Assembly (NCBI GenBank): GCA_030039515.1
Contig: JASHVT010000141.1
Coordinates: 1 to 12,280, forward strand
Direction of reading: 5' to 3'
DNA length: 12,280 nucleotides
From: Nitrososphaerales archaeon
GTDB taxonomy: Archaea > Thermoproteota > Nitrososphaeria > Nitrososphaerales > Gagatemarchaeaceae
The notes below the pieces were generated by a model. That model was not told where the DNA came from and did no database searches. It saw only the letters and a program-made list of their open reading frames with translations. Shown here piece after piece: positions 6,579-11,641 of this stretch; position 1 is the first letter of the stretch; each line of letters begins with the position of its first letter. The position numbers and the translations under genes are program-made.

Positions 6579-7289
6579 ATGGCGAGTGCTGCGTGCGAGT
6601 CCTGCGGCTGCGCGGAGACTTCATGCGAGGAGTGTTCCGCTTCCGCCGCCTGTTCGAACTGCGTCGGCTGCTGCTGTCCTCCCACCCACGTCGCTTGGAG
6701 GATGGGTAGAATCAGTCGGGCCATCTCGATCGAATACATCAGCTCGCTCTGGATGGTGGTCGAGGTCGTGGGATCGATTGGCGCGGGCATCGTTTCAGGG
6801 AGCTTCGCCCTTCTCGCGTTCGGAGGGGACAGCGTAGTCGAACTGCTTTCGGCTTTCGCCGTGTTCAGCCACCTCAGGGGAGACGTGACGGGCTCCTCAG
6901 GGCGGGGGCGGCGAACCGCCCTCGCGACGACGCTCCTACTCTTTGCGCTCATCCCCGCAGTCGGTCTGGGGACGGTCTACTCCTTCGCTTCGGGCGCGAG
7001 GCCTGGGGGGTCGCTAGTGGGTGTTGCCATCGCTGTCGGGGCGGTCGCCATCATGCCCCTGGTGTGGCTTGAGAAGCGGAAGATAGGTAAGGAGACGAAG
7101 TGCCTCCCACTGTCAATCGACGCCGTGGAGTCGGCGACCTGCTTCTTCACGTCACTAGCGTTGCTGGCGGGCCTGCTCGCAGAGTATTTCTTCGGCCTCT
7201 GGTGGGCGGACTATGTTGCTACCGCCGTAATCCTCGCGTTCGTGGCGAGGGAAGGAGTGGGCTCACTTCGGGAGCTCCGAACAGATTGA
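6579..7289 (+). CDS. Cation-efflux-like membrane protein with metallothionein-like Cys-rich N-terminus
   Basis: 236 residues. The N-terminus carries ten Cys at 6, 9, 11, 16, 19, 25, 28, 31, 32 and 33 (CxxCxC, CxxC, CxxC, CCC), a soft-metal-binding tail on the end that should be cytosolic. About six membrane segments follow (~51-71, 76-97, 113-136, 145-163, 188-206, 208-223), as in cation diffusion facilitators (CDF). The TM2 motif FGGDSVVELLS (Asp84, Glu88) and the later SIDAVESATC (Asp181, Glu184, Cys188) and WWAD (Asp211) fit a CDF-like/TMEM163-like cation transporter. GGAG at 6566-6569, 9 nt before the ATG, is a good internal Shine-Dalgarno site. Its place directly after the CsoR-family repressor supports metal efflux. 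The metal is unknown; Cu(I), Zn, Cd or Co are all possible. The usual CDF C-terminal cytosolic domain is missing. Confidence 0.8.
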   Translation: MASAACESCGCAETSCEECSASAACSNCVGCCCPPTHVAWRMGRISRAISIEYISSLWMVVEVVGSIGAGIVSGSFALLAFGGDSVVELLSAFAVFSHLRGDVTGSSGRGRRTALATTLLLFALIPAVGLGTVYSFASGARPGGSLVGVAIAVGAVAIMPLVWLEKRKIGKETKCLPLSIDAVESATCFFTSLALLAGLLAEYFFGLWWADYVATAVILAFVAREGVGSLRELRTD

Positions 7290-7368
7290 AGCACAACTAG
7301 CCCAACGACCTTCCTCAAGCCTATCTGCCCCCCGCGTCAGTGGGACCAACTTCCAACCCTGCTGTGCC

Positions 7369-7384
7369 AAGCGAGCCCTCGCTT
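7369..7384. promoter_or_regulatory. Inverted repeat upstream of the winged-helix gene (candidate operator)
   Basis: AAGCGAG-CC-CTCGCTT is a perfect 7-bp inverted repeat with a 2-nt spacer. It lies 16 nt before the TATA-like TTATTGA (7401-7407). It is placed where an autoregulatory operator would be expected; the short loop makes an RNA hairpin less favourable. Otherwise the gap 7290-7400 is featureless. Confidence 0.4.
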
Positions 7385-7400
7385 CGAGGCTTGCGAATGG

Positions 7401-7407
7401 TTATTGA
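7401..7407 (+). promoter_or_regulatory. TATA-like box of the winged-helix gene
   Basis: TTATTGA is centred 28 nt before the TTG at 7432. That favours a start there rather than at the TTG at 7408, which lies too close to the box. Confidence 0.4.
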
Positions 7408-7431
7408 TTGTCGCCGCAGGAGTCGGGTCGC

Positions 7432-7731
7432 TTGGTCCACGAGCACCGTGACAGGATATACATTAGGAAGGACATCATCCTCAAGCTCGCGGAACACGGG
7501 GAGCTCAACCAGTCCAGACTGATGAGCTACTGCGGTCTCAACAACGTCAAGCACAAGGCCATCATCGACGAGATGGTCGTGAAGGGCCTAATCCTCCGGA
7601 CGGAGGAGACATGGGGTGCCAAGAAGATCATCAAGTACAGGGTCTCGCCCATGGGGAAGGACCTCGCTCGGCAGATACTCGAGCCCTACGAGCTCCTCTT
7701 CCCGAGGGGTGAAGGGGAGGAGAAGACTTGA
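7432..7731 (+). CDS. Winged-helix DNA-binding protein, archaeal type
   Basis: 99 residues if started at the TTG at 7432 (107 from the TTG at 7408). The sequence IYIRKDIILKLAEHGELNQS, followed by a recognition-helix region LMSYCGLNNVKHKAIIDEMV and a wing KGLILRTEE...IIKYRVSPMG, is a classic small winged-helix fold. It resembles the small regulators numerous in Nitrososphaerota, ending in EPYE..FPR. The 7432 start is preferred because GGAG (7419-7422) lies 9 nt upstream and a TATA-like box lies 28 nt upstream. It is presumed to be a cytosolic transcription regulator; the target is unknown, perhaps its own promoter through the inverted repeat at 7369-7384, or the membrane genes that follow. Confidence 0.8.
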   Translation: MVHEHRDRIYIRKDIILKLAEHGELNQSRLMSYCGLNNVKHKAIIDEMVVKGLILRTEETWGAKKIIKYRVSPMGKDLARQILEPYELLFPRGEGEEKT

Positions 7732-7760
7732 GTGTGAGAGGTAACTCAGTTTCTATTGTC

Positions 7761-7768
7761 CTTAAAAG
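7761..7768 (+). promoter_or_regulatory. TATA box of the two-TM protein gene
   Basis: CTTAAAAG is centred about 28 nt before the TTG at 7793, again predicting a leaderless transcript and supporting this TTG start. Confidence 0.55.
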
Positions 7769-7792
7769 CCGTGAGGAGGCGTTCGCTAGCAC

Positions 7793-8170
7793 TTGACCTC
7801 CGCAGAGGACTCGAAGACCGCCGACGAGGTCCTCTCTGAGAACATCCTCCGCATCGCTGACGAGCTCGTCAAGCAAGTAGACAGGGCTAAGAAGCTGGCC
7901 CTCATCGCGATAGCTGTCATCGTGGCGGGCATTCCAATCGCCTGGCATGCCGCGCCTCTCTTAACTGGCGCCCCAAGCAATTTCCGACTCGTGGGCTACT
8001 TCACCATAGCCGTCGCAATCGTCTTCCTCGCCGTAGGGGTCAGACAGTGGATGGTACTCTCGAAGTGGACCGAACGCTACAAAGCGTACCAAGAGCTACA
8101 AAGGAAGATCGACGCCAAACTCGACTTTGAGAGTCACCCTGAAGGCGCCAGCACCGCCTCGGGTAACTAA
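7793..8170 (+). CDS. Small two-TM membrane protein, function unknown
   Basis: 125 residues, not recognised as a named family. An N-terminal amphipathic, probably coiled-coil helix (~10-34, rich in Glu/Asp and Lys) leads into TM1 (~35-57) and TM2 (~64-86). A basic-rich helix (~89-110: KWTERYKAYQELQRKIDAKL) and a flexible tail follow. By the positive-inside rule both ends are likely cytosolic, with a short external loop (PLLTGAPSNFR). No catalytic motif is visible. The start is TTG; no ATG or GTG lies in frame nearby and the TATA box position fits. It might act as a scaffold or sensor, but nothing in the sequence proves it. Stop TAA at 8168. Confidence 0.7.
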   Translation: MTSAEDSKTADEVLSENILRIADELVKQVDRAKKLALIAIAVIVAGIPIAWHAAPLLTGAPSNFRLVGYFTIAVAIVFLAVGVRQWMVLSKWTERYKAYQELQRKIDAKLDFESHPEGASTASGN

Positions 8171-8180
8171 GTTACGTAAC
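8163..8180. promoter_or_regulatory. Overlapping GTAAC/GTTAC half-sites (candidate operator)
   Basis: GTAAC-TAA-GTTAC-GTAAC contains two nested dyads, including the 10-bp palindrome GTTACGTAAC (8171-8180). It lies 14 nt upstream of the TATA-like box at 8195. Its core TTACGTAA also overlaps the TATA box of the CsoR-family operon (6258-6265). Confidence 0.4.
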
Positions 8181-8194
8181 ACATGTCATCCTAG

Positions 8195-8200
8195 CTTATA
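8195..8200 (+). promoter_or_regulatory. TATA-like box of the eight-TM protein gene
   Basis: CTTATA is centred about 32 nt before the ATG at 8230, predicting a leader of roughly 0-5 nt. Confidence 0.5.
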
Positions 8201-8229
8201 CCGGCAGACGAGGCGCCTCTTTTCCAAGG

Positions 8230-8979
8230 ATGGCGCGCGAGTCAACTCAGGCCCTCACGCGCGAGGGACTGCGGGTCACGGCCGCGGTCCTAGCGGCCCT
8301 CTTCCTCCTCTCATGCGCTCTGAACCTTGGCGCGAAACTCGGCCCGCTCGCCTTCTCCCCGCCGTCGCAGTCGATAGGCGAGTTCGAAGTAGTGATAGGA
8401 CTAGTACTCCTCCTCGCGGCCACGCTTTCCCGGCTCTATGTCTACACCGGCGCCTTCCTCCTCGCGACCATCGGCATCGTCGAAGGACTCCTCTCCTCTG
8501 TCGTCCATGGACAGGCCCGCGAGCTACACGAGACGATGATTCCCTTTCTGATTGTAGGCTGGCTTCTGCTAGCCGTCGAAGGTAGGTCGTCCTACAGAGA
8601 CGGGGGCCAGAGTGCGCTCCAGAGACGTCAGAGACTGGTAACCGCCCTCCAGTTCTTCGTCGGCGCCCTCGTCACTCTCGGAGGGGCTGCGTTCGCAAGC
8701 GGCGGAACCTATCCAGTCGGGACAGCGATTGGGCTTGTTCACCTCGTAGTCGGTCTGACCGGACTCGCAGGTGGATACGCAATCTACCGGCGAGAGCCGT
8801 GGGCCAGGATGTTCATAATCGCAATCAATCTTGTGACAATAGTCTGGAGCGTGACTGCGGAAACCCTCGCCGAGGTCTACGCCTACCTCCCACCGGGCAT
8901 CAATGATGCGCTGATTGGCACGGTCGTCGCTGTAATCGCAAGCTCTGTGATAATCGTATTGGTTCGAGAGAGCTCATGA
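8230..8979 (+). CDS. Polytopic membrane protein with about eight TM segments, function unknown
   Basis: 249 residues, strongly hydrophobic. Likely membrane segments: ~15-35, 50-69, 71-92, 102-117, 136-157, 162-185, 191-209 and 224-245. A hydrophilic loop around 118-135 splits the chain into two four-helix halves, and both halves show a similar pattern (an Arg-led first helix, then a Gly-rich pair, then a helix ending near a Glu). This suggests an internal duplication of a DoxX-like four-helix unit; that is inference from hydropathy, not a proven homology. YRREPWARMF (185-195) in the second half is a cytosolic loop reminiscent of small archaeal and bacterial membrane proteins of unknown role. 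No transport or catalytic signature is seen. The ATG follows a TATA-like box at the right distance. Confidence 0.75.
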   Translation: MARESTQALTREGLRVTAAVLAALFLLSCALNLGAKLGPLAFSPPSQSIGEFEVVIGLVLLLAATLSRLYVYTGAFLLATIGIVEGLLSSVVHGQARELHETMIPFLIVGWLLLAVEGRSSYRDGGQSALQRRQRLVTALQFFVGALVTLGGAAFASGGTYPVGTAIGLVHLVVGLTGLAGGYAIYRREPWARMFIIAINLVTIVWSVTAETLAEVYAYLPPGINDALIGTVVAVIASSVIIVLVRESS

Positions 8980-9126
8980 CTTCTGTCGCGCAGCTTGGTC
9001 ACTTCTCTAGCGGCCACCTCTCCATGCGAAGAACCGGCGACATATGACGCCACCCCCCAAGCCGGCCACTCTTGCAATGTAGCCACCTATCGGCGCGAGA
9101 ATCCTGTTTTGGGGAGCGATTCAAGC

Positions 9127-9140
9127 TTGCTCGAAAGCAA
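9127..9140. promoter_or_regulatory. Short hairpin/dyad upstream of the SRPBCC gene promoter
   Basis: TTGCT-CGAA-AGCAA is a 5-bp inverted repeat with a tetraloop-like spacer, 10 nt upstream of the TATA box at 9151. It is short enough to be chance. The gap 8980-9126 holds nothing else that I can support. Confidence 0.2.
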
Positions 9141-9150
9141 CCAAGAACAG

Positions 9151-9157
9151 ATATACA
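9151..9157 (+). promoter_or_regulatory. TATA box of the SRPBCC-like gene
   Basis: ATATACA is centred exactly 27 nt before the GTG at 9181. This defines that GTG as the likely leaderless start and makes the upstream part of the open frame (from 8995) non-coding. Confidence 0.6.
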
Positions 9158-9180
9158 TTCCCGAGTTACGAGCAGATGCC

Positions 9181-9669
9181 GTGCCCGATAAGGGACACCG
9201 GCTCTACGGGACCACTACGGTGCGAGTCTCCCTAGTGATTCGCGCCCCGTCGCGCTACGTGTATGATTGGTGCACGGACTACCGGAGCGACGACGGACGA
9301 TTCTCGAACAAGCGTCCCCGCCCGAGTTTCCGTGTGATTCGGATCTCGCCCCACCGCGTGCTCCGTATTCGCGTTTCCCGAGGGTCCGGTCGCGATCCCA
9401 GAGTCGCGGTCGACCTGGTTCGACTCAACCCCCCGCGCTCCTGGCACCTCGACCAGATTGACGAGGCCGACCGGCAGGCCGTGGACTACCGGGTCAGCGC
9501 CGTCGGCCGCGCGCGGACGCGACTTCAGCTTTTAGTCACCGAACGCTGGGTCACTCCGGAGTTTCCGACCCGCGAAGAACTCCGCGAGCAGGTCAGGAGG
9601 ACCTGGGCCCGATTTGCCGTCGCGCTCGAGGCTGACTATCGCGCTGGACGCCCCGCCCGGCGCGCGTGA
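9181..9669 (+). CDS. SRPBCC/START-like (polyketide cyclase-type) small protein, Arg-rich
   Basis: 162 residues. After a short N-terminus, VRVSLVIRAPSRYVYDWCTDY has the usual SRPBCC opening (first strand, then APxxxVYDWxxDY helix). The middle has paired beta strands (FRVIRISPHRVLRIRVSR; VDLVRLNPPRSWHLDQI; VDYRVSAVGRARTRLQLLVTERWV). The end is a long C-terminal helix (REELREQVRRTWARFAVALEADY) lining the ligand cavity in this fold. The function is presumably binding or conversion of a small hydrophobic ligand; no specific residue identifies it. The composition is striking: 33 Arg against 2 Lys, with CGC/CGG/CGT-rich codon use unlike the AGG-rich and Lys-containing neighbours, which may point to transfer from a high-GC source. 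The GTG at 9181 is set by the TATA box. Confidence 0.65.
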   Translation: MPDKGHRLYGTTTVRVSLVIRAPSRYVYDWCTDYRSDDGRFSNKRPRPSFRVIRISPHRVLRIRVSRGSGRDPRVAVDLVRLNPPRSWHLDQIDEADRQAVDYRVSAVGRARTRLQLLVTERWVTPEFPTREELREQVRRTWARFAVALEADYRAGRPARRA

Positions 9670-9881
9670 GCAGTCAGACAGGCAAGCGTAGTCAGGTAAA
9701 CAGTGACAGGGGTGAAGGAAGGAGGCATATGTGCGGTCGCAGGATTTTTGAACGTTGGGCCCGGATTCAACCACCTCCGGGGTAGTCTGTCGACCTGCAT
9801 CAGAGCGGATGACATGAAGGTTTTGTCGGAGGTCAGTCGTATGTGGGGCCCCCGATGGGCGTTCGTCACTGAAGGAAGGTC

Positions 9882-9888
9882 GTTAAAG
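9882..9888 (+). promoter_or_regulatory. Weak TATA-like box of the doc-type operon
   Basis: GTTAAAG is centred about 24 nt before the GTG at 9909. It is a weak match, and the distance is at the short end of the range seen at the other promoters in this window. Confidence 0.3.
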
Positions 9889-9908
9889 CACCTGCAAGCA
9901 TAAGGTGG

Positions 9909-10328
9909 GTGCGCGGCAAGTTGGGTGACGAGATTAGGTATCCGTCAGCGCAAGAGCTTTCGGAACTCTACGACATGACCATAAGGGCGACTGGAGGAGA
10001 GCATGGATACCTTAGCAAGTCGAGTCTAGACTACATCTTGGACGCTGTCAAGGACATCGGGGAGAGATTGCCTTGGAAGAAGAGAATAGTGAAGAAAGCC
10101 GCCCTCTTACTCTACAATGTCATCGTCACTCACCCATTTCTCAATGGCAACAAACGAACGGGATTTGCCCTGGCGGAAGCTTTTCTCCAAGCGAATGGCT
10201 ACGAGTTGAACGTGGAGGCGAATGATGCTTACCGACTCCTCCTGGGCATTGCCGCAGGCAAGATCCCTGAAACTGACGTTGAAGACTGGGTCGCAAGGCA
10301 TTTATCGGAGTTGAAGGGAGAAAGATAG
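9909..10328 (+). CDS. Doc/Fic-fold death-on-curing toxin
   Basis: 139 residues, close to phage P1 Doc (126). The Fic/Doc core HPFLNGNKRTGF (His75 to Phe86) is intact, with catalytic His75, Asn79 at the acidic/Asn position, and Lys82-Arg83 as in Doc, where Lys replaces the second Gly of AMPylating Fic enzymes. This favours a Doc-type kinase activity (Doc phosphorylates EF-Tu) over AMPylation; that is family knowledge applied by inference. Upstream is the Doc-like YPSAQELSELYD and downstream a helix ending VEDWVARHLSEL. The GTG at 9909 follows the preceding in-frame-independent TAA closely; a TTG at 9921 is an alternative start. A 37-codon ORF starts 2 nt after the stop, the arrangement expected of a toxin-antitoxin pair in reversed order. 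The sequence is less GC-rich than its neighbours. Confidence 0.88.
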   Translation: MRGKLGDEIRYPSAQELSELYDMTIRATGGEHGYLSKSSLDYILDAVKDIGERLPWKKRIVKKAALLLYNVIVTHPFLNGNKRTGFALAEAFLQANGYELNVEANDAYRLLLGIAAGKIPETDVEDWVARHLSELKGER

Positions 10329-10330
10329 GA

Positions 10331-10444
10331 ATGGCACAGAAGCCTGAACCAGTGAAGCAGATACCTGACGATGAGTTTCGGAGTTTGGCAGAAGGTGTGC
10401 TCTCAAAGAACCGAACACTTCTCGAGATGCTGGCAAAGGTTTAG
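10331..10444 (+). CDS. 37-residue microprotein, candidate antitoxin of the Doc-type toxin
   Basis: ATG at 10331 to TAG at 10442-10444, reading MAQKPEPVKQIPDDEFRS then LAEGVLSKNRTLLEMLAKV. GGGAG (10316-10320) lies 10 nt before the ATG, inside the end of the toxin gene, and the gap between the genes is 2 nt, so the two should be co-translated. It has a Pro-rich, flexible N-terminus and an amphipathic C-terminal helix (~13-37), the type of segment with which Phd-like antitoxins clamp Doc. The LAEG at 19-22 is a near miss to the Fic-inhibitory helix motif (S/T)xxxE(G/N), with Arg at the S/T position. There is no DNA-binding domain, so autoregulation is not evident. The size puts it below many gene callers' limits. 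The antitoxin role is inferred from position and shape. Confidence 0.62.
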   Translation: MAQKPEPVKQIPDDEFRSLAEGVLSKNRTLLEMLAKV

Positions 10445-10473
10445 CGTTCCCGAACAGAACTCATTTTGAAAAG

Positions 10474-10493
10474 TGGGCCGGAAGGGATTCGAA
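10474..10493 (-). repeat. tRNA 3'-end-like fragment, copy 1 (possible attachment-site scar)
   Basis: On the - strand this reads TTCGAATCCCTTCCGGCCCA: T-loop TTCGAAT, five T-stem bases, seven acceptor bases CCGGCCC, and discriminator A. The rest of a tRNA (5' T-stem, anticodon arm, 5' acceptor) is absent. An 18/20 copy lies at 11444-11463. tRNA 3' ends are the usual targets of archaeal integrases and are duplicated on integration. Confidence 0.45.
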
Positions 10494-10566
10494 GCGTTTC
10501 TGGTGCTGGAAGTGGGCTCGAAATTCAAGGCTTCAGGTCGCTAAGGACTCGACTCTGACGTGAGCC

Positions 10567-11283
10567 TCATGCGCGGCTCTCGAGGCTGACTCCCTTCTTC
10601 ACGAAGTCCTTGGAGGCTTCCCGTATCGCCGATTCATGCTTTTCGAGGGCGCCCGCCAAAGGAGTGGATGACCTTGCCAGCGGACCAAGAGCATCGGTTT
10701 TGGCCAACTTGAGAGTCAGAAGGACCAACCTTGGATAACGCGGCAGATTCGACTTCAGATTGCGCGCTTCTTCCCCTCGTTGGACGGCCGAGTTGTAAAG
10801 GAACAGCAGGTTGCTAGCAGTCCACCAAAGTGGACTCCCAAGCGCATCGTACGGTACACCTCCACGAGTCGCCTCAATTGCTCCAGTCGCCGAGTGGTCC
10901 GACGGGTCGTCTGCGATGAAATTGACTCTCCCAATGCCGGTGAAGCGGACCGCACTGGCGCACATCAAGCATGGGTGCTGCGTGCTCCATAGCGTCAACA
11001 GCGCATGGTCCGCTGCAGTAGGAATCAGCGCCAAGGCGTTGAGTTCCGCGTGCGCGAGACGGCTGTCCTGGAGAGGAAGCTGCGCTCTAGTCTCAATCTT
11101 GCCTGCGGCGACGTAAGCATGATTCCTCCCGGCGGCCACGACGCTCCCATCGGCCCCAATGATTGCCGATCCACATGGTAGTCCACCATCGGCCAGGCCC
11201 TTCCATTGCTGCTCAAGGGAGGCGCGGGCACCCAGAGGGAGTTCTTTCCATTCGTCAACAATCGACCCTTTGACCGCTTCCAT
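10567..11283 (-). CDS. CDA-fold nucleoside/nucleobase deaminase with C-terminal extension
   Basis: 238 residues. The zinc site of cytidine/guanine/tRNA-adenosine deaminases is complete: HAELNAL (His78, catalytic Glu80) and HPCLMCASAV (Cys105, Cys108). The N-terminal part (~22-55, with PCGSAIIGADGSVVAAGRN) and the strand after the zinc site (GRVNFIADDP) fit the nucleoside deaminase/TadA-like branch better than classical Cdd. After ~residue 150 comes a mostly helical extension of about 90 residues (SPLWWTASNLLFLYNSAVQR... to a Lys-rich end) that I do not recognise. The substrate is unknown; guanine, cytosine or a modified base are possible. The ATG at 11283 is preceded on the - strand by ACTAAAAT (+ 11313-11320), a TATA-like box. 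The gene is convergent with the Doc pair and flanked by the two tRNA-end-like repeats. Confidence 0.85.
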   Translation of the reverse strand: MEAVKGSIVDEWKELPLGARASLEQQWKGLADGGLPCGSAIIGADGSVVAAGRNHAYVAAGKIETRAQLPLQDSRLAHAELNALALIPTAADHALLTLWSTQHPCLMCASAVRFTGIGRVNFIADDPSDHSATGAIEATRGGVPYDALGSPLWWTASNLLFLYNSAVQRGEEARNLKSNLPRYPRLVLLTLKLAKTDALGPLARSSTPLAGALEKHESAIREASKDFVKKGVSLESRA

Positions 11284-11312
11284 TACACGAAATTCGCGAG
11301 TAATTCACTCAG

Positions 11313-11320
11313 ATTTTAGT
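11313..11320 (-). promoter_or_regulatory. TATA-like box of the deaminase gene
   Basis: On the - strand ACTAAAAT is centred about 33 nt before the ATG at 11283, giving a predicted leader of about 5 nt. Confidence 0.45.
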
Positions 11321-11443
11321 CCATCGGGAGTGTACCAATGAACCAACAGTGCTAAACGGGAGGATCTCCCGGGAGGCTGGGTCCAATCAGGTAGAATTGT
11401 CCTCCTTCTGCCCGGAAGGAGTTCATTCTAAAGGTATTATGCA

Positions 11444-11463
11444 TGGGCCGGAAGGTACTCGAA
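11444..11463 (-). repeat. tRNA 3'-end-like fragment, copy 2
   Basis: This differs from copy 1 (10474-10493) at two of 20 positions, both in the T-loop/T-stem part; TGGGCCGGAAGG is identical. It is followed within 10 nt by a T-arm-like GGGTTCGAACCC. The two copies are in direct orientation and bracket about 950 bp that contains the deaminase gene. Confidence 0.45.
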
Positions 11464-11641
11464 TCCCGCCAGGGTTCGAACCCTTCGTCAAGTCCTTTCA
11501 GTCGGGATCGACCGCTATCATTCCCCGCAGTCGACTCAGGATGAGCTCGGGAAGGGAGTGTTCAAGTCTCACCAGCCCCCACCAACTTCGACAGACCTCG
11601 GTCCCACACTAAATTAGATGCTCGGTCGGATGTTGAAGACC

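Larger units (their letters stand above)
11284..11641. other. 358-nt intergenic stretch with tRNA-like debris
   Basis: This lies between the deaminase start and the MDR gene stop. It holds the deaminase promoter, a degenerate CCCGGAAGGAGTTC (11411-11424) similar to the repeat core, the second tRNA-end-like copy (11444-11463), and GGGTTCGAACCC (11473-11484), which looks like a T-arm core. A + open frame (11349-11612) has no protein-like character. No complete tRNA can be folded here by eye. Confidence 0.5.

Noticed and set aside
8995..9180. 62 extra N-terminal codons for the SRPBCC-like protein
   Set aside because: The region contains the TATA box 27 nt before the GTG at 9181, and its translation is low-complexity and unlike the fold.
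9754..9771. Another tRNA-3'-end-like fragment (TTGAATCCGGGCCCA on the - strand)
   Set aside because: The T-loop lacks the conserved C and spacing is wrong; similarity to the 10474/11444 repeats is too weak.
9729..9785. Short ORF beginning MCGR after a strong GGAGG, reminiscent of SRAP (YedK/HMCES) starts
   Set aside because: It ends after 18 residues, and no later SRAP motif could be found in any frame downstream.
9703..9903. 66-codon frame upstream of doc as the classical upstream antitoxin
   Set aside because: The translation lacks any Phd, RHH or other antitoxin pattern and has no clear promoter; the downstream 37-codon ORF fits better.
11444..11540. Complete tRNA gene on the - strand
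   Set aside because: T-arm-like pieces are present, but no matching 5' acceptor (GGGCCGG) or pairing anticodon stem can be found.
11349..11612. 87-codon + frame between the deaminase and the MDR gene
   Set aside because: It is composed of antisense tRNA-like debris with no protein-like pattern or promoter.
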